This document shows positions 36,747 through 44,912 of a stretch of DNA of 47,087 nucleotides, in pieces. The number at the start of each line of letters is the position of its first letter. Positions within the stretch are counted from its first letter, which is position 1. The stretch spans positions 1 to 47,087 of the forward strand of contig NZ_LZJZ01000102.1 in the NCBI RefSeq assembly GCF_001667585.1, in the 5' to 3' direction. The notes beneath the pieces are model-generated. The model saw nothing but the letters and a program-made list of their open reading frames with translations, was not told the origin of the DNA and did not search any database. The DNA comes from Mycobacterium sp. E2733 (lineage in GTDB: Bacteria; Actinomycetota; Actinomycetes; Mycobacteriales; Mycobacteriaceae). The translations under genes and the position numbers were made by a program.

Positions 36747-38303
36747 CTAGCGCTCACTCAATGAGATCGTCTGCGGCTCAGGGACTTCCGGCTCCTCGGC
36801 GTGCTCCTTGCGGCCACCGATCAACAGGCCCAGCAGCGCCCCCACGATGCAGATGACCACGGTCGCGCTGAAGATGTCGCCGTACATCATGGCGAACGCC
36901 TTCAGGTACATCGTCCCCTGCGCGGCGATCCGCTCCAGCAGGGAGGCGTTGGGGGGTATCGCGGCCGTCAAGCCGGCGACGATCTGGTTGAACCGGTAGA
37001 GGCCCCACGCGCTCAGCGCGGCCACACCGATGAGCATGCCCGTCATCCGGGCCACCACCACCGCCGCCGAGGCGATGCCGTGCTGGGCCGAGGGCACAAC
37101 CCGAAGGGCGGCCGAGGTCAGCGGCCCGATCACCAGGCCGAGGCCCACACCGGCCACCAGCAGGTCGGCATGCAGCGCGGGGACGCTGAACACCCCGAAG
37201 ATGTCGTGCTTCTGGCTCAATACGTCCTGGCGCCAGAAGTGAATCAGCCAGTAGCCGTAGGCCGCGATCAGCAGCCCGATGAAGGTCATCGCCCGGTCGC
37301 CGACGCGGGTGGCGATCCAGCCACCCAGCACCGCCCCGATGGGCAGCGCGATCAAGAACCACAGCAGCAACCCGGCGGCCTGCGTCTGGTCCATCTGCAG
37401 CACGCCCTGGCCGAACAGCTCCACGTCGACCAGGGTCACCATCAACGCCGCGCCCGCGGCCAGCGATGCGCCCAGCGCGGCCAGGAACGGGCGGAAGTGC
37501 ACCCCCGCCGGCTCGATCAGGCGGGTGCGTGAGAACCGTTCCCAGAGCAGGAACAGCACCGCGACGACGACCGCCCCGATGACCAGCGGCAGGCCGTAGC
37601 TCGGCAGGATCTGTTTGCCATCGGGTTGGGGGTTGTACAGACCGATGACGGCAAGGCCGAGGGCGACCGCGAGCAGCACACCACCGACCAGGTCGACGCG
37701 CTCGGGGTTCTCGACCTTTTCATGCGACGGCAGGCTGAACTGGATCATCGCCATCGCGATGAGGGTCAGCGGCACGTTGATCCAGAACACGTAGCGCCAG
37801 TCGTGGAACAGGTACACGATGAAAATCCCGTACAGCGGGCCCAGCACGCTGCCCAGCTCCTGTGCGGCGCCGATGCCGCCCAGCACGCCGGCGCGGTTGC
37901 GCTGTGCCCACAGGTCGGCGCCCAGGGCGAGCGTGACCGGCAGCAGCGCGCCGCTGGCCACACCCTGGATGGTGCGCCCGGCGATCAGCAGGTGGAAATC
38001 GCCCCAGTGCCCGGCCAGCGCGGTCACCACCGACCCCACCATGAACAGGGCCAGGCTGACCTGCAGCACCAGCTTGCGGCCGAACCGGTCGGAGGCCCGT
38101 CCCAGCAGTGGCATCGCGGCGATGTAGCCCAGCAGGTACATCGTGATGATCCAGGTGATGCGCTGCAGCTGGTTGATCGGGATGTGAACGTCGCTCATGA
38201 TGTCGCGCATGATCGTCACGACGACGTAGGCGTCCAGGGCGCCCAGCAGGACCGCCAGACTGCCGGCGCTGATCGCGACGCGGCGACCGGTCTGCGAACT
38301 CAT
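36747..38303 (-). CDS. P55-type MFS transporter (Rv1410c-like)
   Basis: A 518-residue transporter with about 14 membrane helices. Motif A is GRASDRFGRK, the D1 motif is LGALDAYVVVTIM, and the antiporter region is GAAQELGSVLGPLYG. In M. tuberculosis P55 works with LprG to move triacylglycerides and lipoarabinomannan to the outer envelope, and its loss raises drug sensitivity. ATG at 38303 overlaps the lprG stop by four bases (ATGA). The C-terminal tail EPEVPEPQTISL is cytoplasmic. Confidence 0.92.
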   Translation of the reverse strand: MSSQTGRRVAISAGSLAVLLGALDAYVVVTIMRDIMSDVHIPINQLQRITWIITMYLLGYIAAMPLLGRASDRFGRKLVLQVSLALFMVGSVVTALAGHWGDFHLLIAGRTIQGVASGALLPVTLALGADLWAQRNRAGVLGGIGAAQELGSVLGPLYGIFIVYLFHDWRYVFWINVPLTLIAMAMIQFSLPSHEKVENPERVDLVGGVLLAVALGLAVIGLYNPQPDGKQILPSYGLPLVIGAVVVAVLFLLWERFSRTRLIEPAGVHFRPFLAALGASLAAGAALMVTLVDVELFGQGVLQMDQTQAAGLLLWFLIALPIGAVLGGWIATRVGDRAMTFIGLLIAAYGYWLIHFWRQDVLSQKHDIFGVFSVPALHADLLVAGVGLGLVIGPLTSAALRVVPSAQHGIASAAVVVARMTGMLIGVAALSAWGLYRFNQIVAGLTAAIPPNASLLERIAAQGTMYLKAFAMMYGDIFSATVVICIVGALLGLLIGGRKEHAEEPEVPEPQTISLSER

Positions 38304-39007
38304 GAACTCACCGGGGGCTTGGTGACCTGAACCTGCTCACCCCAGTTGGACAGGGTGACCTGGATGGAATTGCCCGAGCTCTTCTGCATGTTGGCCTGGA
38401 CCAGCTGGTGGTCACCGGTCTCCTGGATCCACACCTTGCTCGGCACCGGTTGCGTCGCGTTGAACTGCGGCATGATCTTGTTCACCGCATCCGCCGAGAC
38501 GTTCCCACTGATGCGGATCGTGCTCTGACCATTGATGGTGTCGCGGCCCTCGGCCTTGGCGTTGGTGAGGTTCGTCAGCGCGTTGGCCAGGCCGGTGTCC
38601 GGGTTCAGCAGCACCGACACGTCGTAGATGTCGGACGCCTTGCCGAAGTCGCTCCACTTGTTGGGCGTCAGCGTGGCGTACAGGTTGCCGTCGACGACGA
38701 CGAAGTTGGCGTCGATGTCGGATCCACCGAGGGTGATGGTGGCGTTGCCGGATGCGGCGGTGGCCGGCGTCGTGGTGAGGTCACCGGTGAGCGTCTTGAT
38801 GGGCAGCCCCTGGATCTTGCCCTGAATGCCCAGCACGAGGTGCACGCTCTTCACATTCTTGGTGGCGTCGGCCGACTGCTTGACCAGGGTGGTGGCGTCG
38901 GGCAGCGGGGCGCCGCTCTGCTTTGAGCCCGACGAACAGCCGGCGATCGAGGCGGTGGCGAGGGTAAGGGATGCGAGGACGGCCGATAGACGGCGGCGGG
39001 TCTGCAT
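38300..39007 (-). CDS. lprG: Lipoprotein LprG (LppX/LprAFG family)
   Basis: A 235-residue lipoprotein. MQTRRRLSAVLASLTLATAS is the signal sequence and IAGC the lipobox, with the acylated Cys at about residue 24. The mature domain, with TLVKQSADATKNVKSVHLVL and DLTTTPATAASGNATITLGG, fits the half-barrel family that holds lipids in a hydrophobic cavity. It partners the P55 transporter encoded next, coupled by a four-base overlap. ATG at 39007 was preferred over a Met three codons upstream because it matches the mycobacterial orthologue. Confidence 0.94.
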   Translation of the reverse strand: MQTRRRLSAVLASLTLATASIAGCSSGSKQSGAPLPDATTLVKQSADATKNVKSVHLVLGIQGKIQGLPIKTLTGDLTTTPATAASGNATITLGGSDIDANFVVVDGNLYATLTPNKWSDFGKASDIYDVSVLLNPDTGLANALTNLTNAKAEGRDTINGQSTIRISGNVSADAVNKIMPQFNATQPVPSKVWIQETGDHQLVQANMQKSSGNSIQVTLSNWGEQVQVTKPPVSS

Positions 39008-39136
39008 ACCTTGCATCGTAGAGGGTGCCGGTGACCGGCTCGGGAGACGTTGGGCCCCGTTGGCCGCCCGGCGCTGACGCTTTGGCCTGTTCACCGGCGC
39101 GGCCGCGGCTGCTGAGCGGCCGATTAACCTGATGGA

Positions 39137-39739
39137 ATGTTCACCGGAATTGTCGAGGAGCTTGGCGAGGTGACCGGTCGCGACGTGCTCCCCGACGCCG
39201 CCCGGCTCACCATCCGCGGACCCGTCGTGACATCCGATGCCGAGCACGGCGATTCGATCGCCGTCAACGGTGTCTGCCTGACCGTCGCCGAGCTGCTGCC
39301 CGACGGTCAGTTCACCGCCGACGTGATGGCCGAGACCCTCAACCGGTCCAACCTGGGCGCCTTAGAGGTCGGCAGCCCGGTCAACCTGGAGCGCGCGGCG
39401 GCGGTGAACAGCCGGCTCGGCGGCCACATCGTGCAGGGGCACGTGGACGCGACCGGCCGGGTGGTAAGCCGGGCGCCGTCCGAGCACTGGGAAGTGGTGC
39501 GGATCGAAATCCCCGCGGAGGTGGCCCGCTACGTCGTCGAAAAGGGGTCGATCACCGTCGACGGGATTTCGTTGACGGTCTCCGGGCTCGGCCATGGACC
39601 GGGGGACTGGTTCGAGGTTTCGCTGATCCCCACCACCCGCGAGCTGACCACCTTGGGTCGCGCCCCAATCGGAACGCAGGTCAACCTCGAAGTGGACGTG
39701 ATCGCGAAATACGTTGAGCGGTTGCTCACCCCGCGCTAG
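39137..39739 (+). CDS. ribC: Riboflavin synthase, alpha subunit
   Basis: A 200-residue enzyme that dismutates two 6,7-dimethyl-8-ribityllumazine molecules to riboflavin. Two homologous halves are visible: MFTGIVEELGEVTG with VNGVCLTV, and HIVQGHVDATGRV with VDGISLTVSG. Length fits the family. The gene is divergent from lprG (130 bases between them). Named ribC in mycobacteria and ribE elsewhere. It completes the pathway with ribD, ribA2 and ribH in this window. Confidence 0.95.
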   Translation: MFTGIVEELGEVTGRDVLPDAARLTIRGPVVTSDAEHGDSIAVNGVCLTVAELLPDGQFTADVMAETLNRSNLGALEVGSPVNLERAAAVNSRLGGHIVQGHVDATGRVVSRAPSEHWEVVRIEIPAEVARYVVEKGSITVDGISLTVSGLGHGPGDWFEVSLIPTTRELTTLGRAPIGTQVNLEVDVIAKYVERLLTPR

Positions 39740-39775
39740 CCGCGTGTGGGGAAGTGCGCCCCCGGGCCGGTTCGG

Positions 39776-40051
39776 TCAGCAGGGCTCGCCCGGCGGAGTC
39801 CAGTACGGTTCGCCGGTCGGGGTGTAGCACGGCGGTGGTGCGTCGGGCGGCGGGACCGTCATCGCACCGGCCGGAAGGACCCAGTTGCCCCAGCGCCCCG
39901 GATCGGTGCACCCACCGACGCTCACATGCCGACCGCCGACGTCAGCGCACGCGTCGGCCGTCGCCCGTTGCGGGCAGGCGACACCCGCTGCAAATCCGGC
40001 CGCGAACATGAAGGTCACGGCCGGTACCACCAGTCTTGACGCGATTCTCAT
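39776..40051 (-). CDS. Small exported Cys/Pro-rich protein
   Basis: A 91-residue protein with a signal sequence at 1-32 (LVVPAVTFMFAAGFAAGVA, cleavage near ATADA). The mature part is about 58 residues and contains DVGGRHVSVGGCTDPGRWG and a Pro-rich tail ending TPPGEPC. Four or so cysteines suggest disulfides. Similar small Pro-rich exported proteins are common in mycobacteria, but I recognise no function. It converges with ribC, 36 bases from its stop. Confidence 0.7.
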   Translation of the reverse strand: MRIASRLVVPAVTFMFAAGFAAGVACPQRATADACADVGGRHVSVGGCTDPGRWGNWVLPAGAMTVPPPDAPPPCYTPTGEPYWTPPGEPC

Positions 40052-40080
40052 GCGCCCAGCGTAGATTGCTGGCGCCCGAT

Positions 40081-40125
40081 CAGGAGCCGTTTCGCCGCAG
40101 GCGGCTTATTGCTGCGGCGCTCCTG
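40081..40125. other. Two-part hairpin in the ribA2 upstream region
   Basis: Inner arms GCCGCAG (40094-40100) and CTGCGGC (40112-40118) are separated by 11 bases. Outer arms CAGGAG (40081-40086) and CTCCTG (40120-40125) also pair, leaving a seven-base bulge on one side. No U-run follows, so it is not a classical terminator. It lies in the 327-base space between the exported-protein gene (minus) and ribA2 (plus); the remainder of that space holds no FMN riboswitch consensus or gene that I can see. Confidence 0.5.
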
Positions 40126-40378
40126 GAGCAGAAGGCGCGGACGGGGTGTCTTCTGTCCACAGTTAAGGCCGATTGTGCAGTGCGAACCGGCTGCCCGGGG
40201 TTGGACCGGGTCGCAGCGTTGGTCGTCCGGCGCCGTGGGCGCCGGGTCCACGGTCGGCGAAGGGGCCGCGTCGGCCGCGTGTGAGCAGCTTGGCAATAAC
40301 GCGCTCCGCGCGGTGGTTCATACTGAATGCAACACTTGGGCTCTTCCTGCGGACCCCTGAGACAGCAAGGTAGCGACG

Positions 40379-41656
40379 ATGACGAGGTTGGACTCCGTCG
40401 AGAGGGCGGTTGCCGACATTGCGGCCGGAAAGGCCGTGGTCGTCATCGACGACGAGGATCGCGAAAACGAAGGCGACCTGATCTTCGCCGCGGAAAAGGC
40501 GACACCGGAGCTGGTGGCGTTCATGGTCCGCTACACCTCGGGGTACCTGTGCGTGCCGCTGGACGGCGCGATCTGCGACCGGCTGGGGCTGCTGCCCATG
40601 TACGCGGTGAACCAGGACAAGCACGGAACGGCCTACACGGTCACCGTCGATGCGAAGAATGGTGTGGGCACTGGCATTTCGGCCTCCGATCGCGCGACCA
40701 CCATGCGCCTGTTGGCCGATCCCGCCAGCATCGCCAACGATTTCACGCGCCCCGGCCACGTGGTTCCGTTGCGCGCCAAGGACGGTGGCGTGCTGCGCCG
40801 CCCCGGCCACACCGAGGCCGCCGTCGACCTCGCCCGGATGGCGGGATTGCAACCCGCGGGCGCGATTTGCGAAATCGTCAGTCAAAAGGACGAAGGCTCG
40901 ATGGCGCAGACCGACGAACTGCGGGTCTTCGCCGACGAGCACGACCTGGCGATGATCACCATTGCCGATCTGATCGAGTGGCGGCGCAAGCACGAGAAGC
41001 ACATCGAGAGGATCGCCGAGGCCCGCATACCGACTCGGCACGGAGAATTTCGCGCGATCGGCTATACCAGCATCTATGAGGACGTCGAGCACGTGGCGCT
41101 GGTGCGCGGTGAGATCGCCGGGCCGAACGCCGACGGCGACGACGTGCTGGTCCGGGTGCACTCCGAGTGCCTGACCGGTGACGTGTTCGGTTCCCGCCGC
41201 TGCGATTGCGGGCCCCAATTGGACGCCGCGATGGCGATGGTCGCGCGGGAGGGCCGCGGCATCGTGCTCTACATGCGCGGGCACGAGGGCCGCGGCATCG
41301 GCCTGATGCACAAACTGCAGGCCTACCAGCTGCAAGATGCCGGCGAGGACACCGTCGACGCCAACCTCAAACTCGGATTGCCCGCCGACGCAAGGGATTA
41401 CGGAATCGGGGCGCAGATCCTGGTCGACCTCGGCGTCCGCTCGATGCGGCTGCTGACCAACAACCCGGCCAAGCGGGTCGGGCTGGACGGCTACGGCCTG
41501 CACATCATCGAGCGGGTGCCGCTTCCGGTGCGCGCGAACGCGGAGAACATCCGCTACCTGATGACCAAGCGCGACAAGATGGGTCACGACCTGGCCGGCC
41601 TCGACGACTTTCACGAATCGGTTCATCTGCCAGGCGAATTCGGCGGCGCTCTGTGA
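40379..41656 (+). CDS. ribA2: Bifunctional DHBP synthase / GTP cyclohydrolase II
   Basis: A 425-residue enzyme supplying both riboflavin precursors. The N-terminal DHBP synthase shows VVIDDEDRENEGDLIFAAE and FTRPGHVVPLRAKDGGVLRR, acting on ribulose 5-phosphate. The C-terminal cyclohydrolase II has zinc cysteines in HSECLTGDVFGSRRCDCGPQ and the GTP site in MRGHEGRGIGL and TNNPAKRVGLDGYGL. ATG at 40379 was chosen by family length. The next gene of the pathway, ribH, follows after about 70 bases of an apparent intergenic repeat. Confidence 0.96.
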   Translation: MTRLDSVERAVADIAAGKAVVVIDDEDRENEGDLIFAAEKATPELVAFMVRYTSGYLCVPLDGAICDRLGLLPMYAVNQDKHGTAYTVTVDAKNGVGTGISASDRATTMRLLADPASIANDFTRPGHVVPLRAKDGGVLRRPGHTEAAVDLARMAGLQPAGAICEIVSQKDEGSMAQTDELRVFADEHDLAMITIADLIEWRRKHEKHIERIAEARIPTRHGEFRAIGYTSIYEDVEHVALVRGEIAGPNADGDDVLVRVHSECLTGDVFGSRRCDCGPQLDAAMAMVAREGRGIVLYMRGHEGRGIGLMHKLQAYQLQDAGEDTVDANLKLGLPADARDYGIGAQILVDLGVRSMRLLTNNPAKRVGLDGYGLHIIERVPLPVRANAENIRYLMTKRDKMGHDLAGLDDFHESVHLPGEFGGAL

Positions 41657-41725
41657 CCGCCGGCCACGATGCAGGCCGAGCGATGCTGAGGTGGGGGCAC
41701 CACCCGCTTGCGGGGGACGGCGCAA
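41657..41725 (+). repeat. MIRU-like intergenic element
   Basis: The 69 bases between ribA2 and ribH include GAGCGATGCTGAGG, then a GGTGGGGGCACCACC stretch and the small hairpin CCCGC-TT-GCGGG. They resemble dispersed mycobacterial intergenic elements of the MIRU kind as I recall them: short, GC-rich, placed between cotranscribed genes and supplying overlapping stop and start signals. I see only one copy here, so the assignment rests on memory. Confidence 0.4.
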
Positions 41726-42205
41726 GTGAGCGGTAGCGGGGAGCCGGCGATCCCGGCGCTCGACGCGTCCGGTCTGCGGCTCGGCATCGTGGCGAGCACC
41801 TGGCACAGCACGATCTGCGATGCACTGCTCGCCGGCGCCCGCAAGGTGGCTGCCGAGTCGGGCATCGACGACCCAACGGTGGTCCGCGTGCTGGGCGCCA
41901 TCGAGCTACCGGTGGTGGCGCAGGAGCTAGCCCGCAACCATGACGCCGTCATCGCCCTCGGCGTCGTAATACGCGGCGGAACACCACATTTTGAGTATGT
42001 CTGCGATTCGGTGACCCAGGGTTTGACCCGGGTCGCGCTGGACGCGTCGACGCCCATTGCCAACGGGGTGCTGACCACCAACACCGAACAGCAGGCGCTC
42101 GATCGCGCCGGGCTTCCCGATTCGGTTGAAGACAAGGGCGCCCAGGCGGCAGGGGCGGCCCTGACCGCGGCGCTGACGCTGCGTGACCTGCGCGCTCGAT
42201 CGTGA
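41726..42205 (+). CDS. ribH: 6,7-dimethyl-8-ribityllumazine synthase
   Basis: A 159-residue enzyme that joins the pyrimidine from RibD and the four-carbon product of RibA2 to make lumazine. The motifs VLGAIELPVVAQELARN, GVVIRGGTPHFEYV and GVLTTNTEQQALDRAG hold the phosphate and substrate residues. GTG at 41726 begins VSGSGEPAIPAL and fits the M. tuberculosis length; a TTG at 41708 would add six residues within the intergenic element. The stop overlaps the next start (GTGA). Confidence 0.94.
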   Translation: MSGSGEPAIPALDASGLRLGIVASTWHSTICDALLAGARKVAAESGIDDPTVVRVLGAIELPVVAQELARNHDAVIALGVVIRGGTPHFEYVCDSVTQGLTRVALDASTPIANGVLTTNTEQQALDRAGLPDSVEDKGAQAAGAALTAALTLRDLRARS

Positions 42206-42663
42206 CTGAGCGCGAGGAATGGGACGTCGTATTGCGTCCCCACCGCACACCGATGTTCGTCTACGGGGCAGCCTTGACCATCGCCGCCGTGCACATCGCA
42301 ATCGGCTTCCTGCTCAAGGTCGGATCCACCGGGGTGGTCTTCCAGACCAGCGACCAGGTGGCGATGGCGCTGCTCGGTTTGGTCCTCGCGGGCGTGGTGC
42401 TGCTGTTCGCCCGGCCCCGGCTGCGCATCGGGGCGGCCGGCATATCGGTGCGTAACCTGCTGGGCGACAAATTGATCGAGTGGCCCGACGTCGCCGGTGT
42501 TTCGTTCCCGGTGGGGAACCGCTGGGCCCGCATCGACCTGCCCGACGACGAGTACATCCCCGTCATGGCCATCCAGGCCGTGGACAAGGACCGCGCTGTC
42601 AACGCCATGGACACCGTGCGGTCGCTACTGGCCCGGTATCGGCCCGACCTGCATACCCACTGA
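42202..42663 (+). CDS. PH-domain membrane protein, Rv1417-like
   Basis: A 153-residue protein starting at GTG, coupled to ribH. Two membrane helices lie at about 17-37 (FVYGAALTIAAVHIAIGFLL) and 52-70 (VAMALLGLVLAGVVLLF). A PH-like domain follows, from RPRLRIGAAGISVRN to the end, with WPDVAGVSFPVGNRWARIDL. It matches Rv1417 in length and place. The function is unknown. A strong symmetrical hairpin begins just after its stop. Confidence 0.85.
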   Translation: MTEREEWDVVLRPHRTPMFVYGAALTIAAVHIAIGFLLKVGSTGVVFQTSDQVAMALLGLVLAGVVLLFARPRLRIGAAGISVRNLLGDKLIEWPDVAGVSFPVGNRWARIDLPDDEYIPVMAIQAVDKDRAVNAMDTVRSLLARYRPDLHTH

Positions 42664-42695
42664 ACGGGCTATCCGTGCTCGCACGGATAGCCCGT
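42664..42695. terminator. Bidirectional terminator, 13-bp perfect stem
   Basis: ACGGGCTATCCGT (42664-42676) and ACGGATAGCCCGT (42683-42695) pair perfectly around a six-base loop GCTCGC. The hairpin sits right after the stop of the Rv1417-like gene and 12 bases before the stop of the convergent hemophore-like gene, so it can stop transcription from both sides. There is no U-run, as often in mycobacteria. Confidence 0.9.
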
Positions 42696-42707
42696 CAGGT
42701 GGATGGA

Positions 42708-43046
42708 TCAGAAGTTCTTACAGTCGGTCATCATCTGCTGGAAGATCGGCAGAGCCTGCTGCGCGCCCTGGTTGTGCTCGATGGCGTGGAGCAGGTTCAC
42801 GCGCTCATCCGGTGACGACGCCAGGTACTGCTGCAAGAACTGCTGGTTCGGCGGCGACTGGTCGAGGTACCGGGCGGCCATCGGGTTTTCCGCGTGCACC
42901 GCCCGCATCGCCTGGTCGTAGCTGCAGGTCGTGTTGATCATCGGGCCGTAATCGGGGGCAGCGGATGCGACCCCGGCAGCGGCGGTCGACGCCAATGCCA
43001 GACCGCCAACCCCGATCGCGAGCCTGGTCAACGAGCGCTTGAACAT
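42708..43046 (-). CDS. Exported hemophore-like protein (Rv0203/Rv1174c family)
   Basis: A 112-residue protein. MFKRSLTRLAIGVGGLALAS begins a signal peptide that ends near GVASAAPDYG. The mature part is helical, with two cysteines, in INTTCSYDQAMRAVHAENP and MMTDCKNF, that may form a disulfide. The pattern NPMAARYLDQSPPNQQFLQQ and SSPDERVNLLHAI fits the heme-binding hemophore-related family, which carries heme across the mycobacterial envelope. Start ATG at 43046 was chosen because residues before it do not look like a signal. Confidence 0.85.
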   Translation of the reverse strand: MFKRSLTRLAIGVGGLALASTAAAGVASAAPDYGPMINTTCSYDQAMRAVHAENPMAARYLDQSPPNQQFLQQYLASSPDERVNLLHAIEHNQGAQQALPIFQQMMTDCKNF

Positions 43047-43154
43047 CTGTGGACTCCCTCCATTGATTGCCACCCACTGTAACGTCCGGCTACACCCTTG
43101 GTAACCGGAATGGGAGCCGCCCAAACCGGCCGCACTCTCGCTCAGTCATCGTCC

Positions 43155-44615
43155 TCACTGGTCACGGGGCCCTTTGTTGGCGGATTCGCCGGTTTCGGAC
43201 GTCCAGCCGGTCGGCAGCATGGGCACGGCCGGGCCGCGCCCCGCATCGTCACTGGGCAACCTGGTCAGGCCTGCCGCTTGCCCGGCGCCGGGCGAGCCGG
43301 TAGCGCCGGGCAACCCCATGATCCCCGCACCTTGATCCGAGGCCTCCGTCGAGGCGGCGTGCTCGTCCGAGTGGAGGTATTCGTAGCGGCGCCCGGGGTC
43401 GATCAAACCGGGCCGAGTGCGCCGGCGACGCCGTCTCTGTTCCCGCCGGGCCGAGGCCGCAGGCGTCGCGACGGCGTCGGGCGCGGGCGACTTCCGGGCG
43501 ATGCGCGAGGCGAGGCTGATGTCCGTGGCGGTCCCTAGGTCGGGAGGGCCGACCGCGTAGGGGTAGTTGAAAGCGGGGACGCCGGAAGCGGGCGGCGCCG
43601 GCGCCGGGGTGGACACCGATGCCGCGGCGGGCGCGGACGAGTGCATTGAGGCGGTCGCCGGGGTTGGACTGGGTGCGCCGAGACCGGGCGCCATTGCGAC
43701 GGGCGCCCCCGCACGGGACGGAGCCGGCGCCGCGGCCGCGCCCGGCAGCGTGGGTGCGGGTTGAGCTCCGCCGGCCAACCCGGCCAGCCCCGCCATCCCC
43801 GCCGCGCCCGCAACGGGGATGAAGGGGGCGATCAGGCCGACGGAGAGCTGCGTCAATTGCGGCACTTGGGGGAGGAACGTGTACAGCGCCTCGCCCGCCC
43901 AGTGCGGAACCTGGGCGGCGAGCAACGGGTCGTCCATGAGGGTGTTGAGGACCGTGGAGGGGTTGGATCCGGACTGGCTGAGATCCGCGTTGAGTTCTTG
44001 CGCGACCTCTTGCACGCGAGTTACCCACCAGCTCAGCTGATCTGCACCCCCGCCCGCGTCTTGGTTGGGGGGGTTGGCCAGCTGGATCGGCGGTGGCGGG
44101 GCGGTCGGTGGGACCCACGTCTGCGCCGTCTGGGACACCGCTTCATAGATCGCCATCGTGGTGGCCGCCTGCAGCCACATCCGCAGATAGTCCATTTCGT
44201 TGAGCGCGATCGGGATCGTGTTCACGCCAAAGAAATTGGTCGCCACCAATTGCGCGAAAGCGGCGTGGTTGGCTTCGATCTCCTCCAGGGTCGGCATGGC
44301 AGACAGCGCAGCGGTATAGGCCGCGGCAACGGTCGCGGCCTCGAGGGCCGCCGCCGTGCTGTTGGCGCTGTTCTGCAAAAGCCATGCCAGGTAGGGCACA
44401 TGGGCGGCCACGTAGGCCTCCGCGCTGGGGCCCTGCCACGTCCCTGCCTGCACCGCCGCCAACAAGTCGCCGAGTTCTTGGGCCGCCGAGTCGTATTCGG
44501 CGCTCAGCGCCTGCCACGCCTGCTCGGCCGCCAGCAGGGAACCTGGCCCGGGGCCGCTGGACAGCGCTGCCGAATGCACCTCCGGCGGGAACGCGGCCCA
44601 GATCGGCATGGTCAT
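43155..44615 (-). CDS. PPE family protein (PPW subgroup)
   Basis: A 486-residue PPE protein. The N-terminal 175 residues are the PPE domain: MPIWAAFPPEVHSAALSSG and the WxG turn AGTWQGPSAEAYVAAH (Trp60). A Pro/Ala-rich linker runs to about 350 and is followed by basic RREQRRRRRRTRP and the C-terminal GLTRLPSDDAGRGP and VPMLPTGW, the mark of the PPW group. Such proteins are type VII secretion substrates. No PE partner gene lies beside it. A hemophore-like gene follows 108 bases downstream on the same strand. Confidence 0.93.
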   Translation of the reverse strand: MTMPIWAAFPPEVHSAALSSGPGPGSLLAAEQAWQALSAEYDSAAQELGDLLAAVQAGTWQGPSAEAYVAAHVPYLAWLLQNSANSTAAALEAATVAAAYTAALSAMPTLEEIEANHAAFAQLVATNFFGVNTIPIALNEMDYLRMWLQAATTMAIYEAVSQTAQTWVPPTAPPPPIQLANPPNQDAGGGADQLSWWVTRVQEVAQELNADLSQSGSNPSTVLNTLMDDPLLAAQVPHWAGEALYTFLPQVPQLTQLSVGLIAPFIPVAGAAGMAGLAGLAGGAQPAPTLPGAAAAPAPSRAGAPVAMAPGLGAPSPTPATASMHSSAPAAASVSTPAPAPPASGVPAFNYPYAVGPPDLGTATDISLASRIARKSPAPDAVATPAASARREQRRRRRRTRPGLIDPGRRYEYLHSDEHAASTEASDQGAGIMGLPGATGSPGAGQAAGLTRLPSDDAGRGPAVPMLPTGWTSETGESANKGPRDQ

Positions 44616-44912
44616 CGCCGGTCACTCCCGTGCGCCCGTGCCGCCATCTGGCGCTCCTCCCGGCTAACGGGTCAGCGGTCCCGGGTGGACGGCGGGCGGC
44701 GCTCCGACCGGCCACGCGAGCAAGTGCTAGCCCCGGCCTCTTTGGGGGTTTACAGCGTTGCGGCAATGCGACCTTGCGCGGTCTCGGCGGAGGCTGGGCG
44801 CCGAAATCGCGGCGTGGGGTCAACTGGCTATCCGCATGTGCCGAATTCTACGCAGATAAAACCCGCAAATACGGATAAAATCCCACTTTCACCGGAGATG
44901 TGAAGGTAATTG
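44616..44912 (-). promoter_or_regulatory. PPE upstream region with GATAAAA direct repeat
   Basis: About 300 bases separate the JmjC gene stop and the PPE start. On the plus strand, GATAAAA occurs at 44855-44861 and 44874-44880, 19 bases apart, each followed by CCC or TCCC. The stretch 44840-44900 is far richer in A and T than its surroundings. It may hold the PPE promoter or an operator; the distance to the PPE ATG is large. Nothing else is recognised. Confidence 0.4.

Noticed and set aside
39008..39136. Possible FMN riboswitch before the riboflavin genes
   Set aside because: Neither this gap nor the spaces before ribD and ribA2 contains the RFN consensus (AGGGGC and ACCGGCGG-type blocks).
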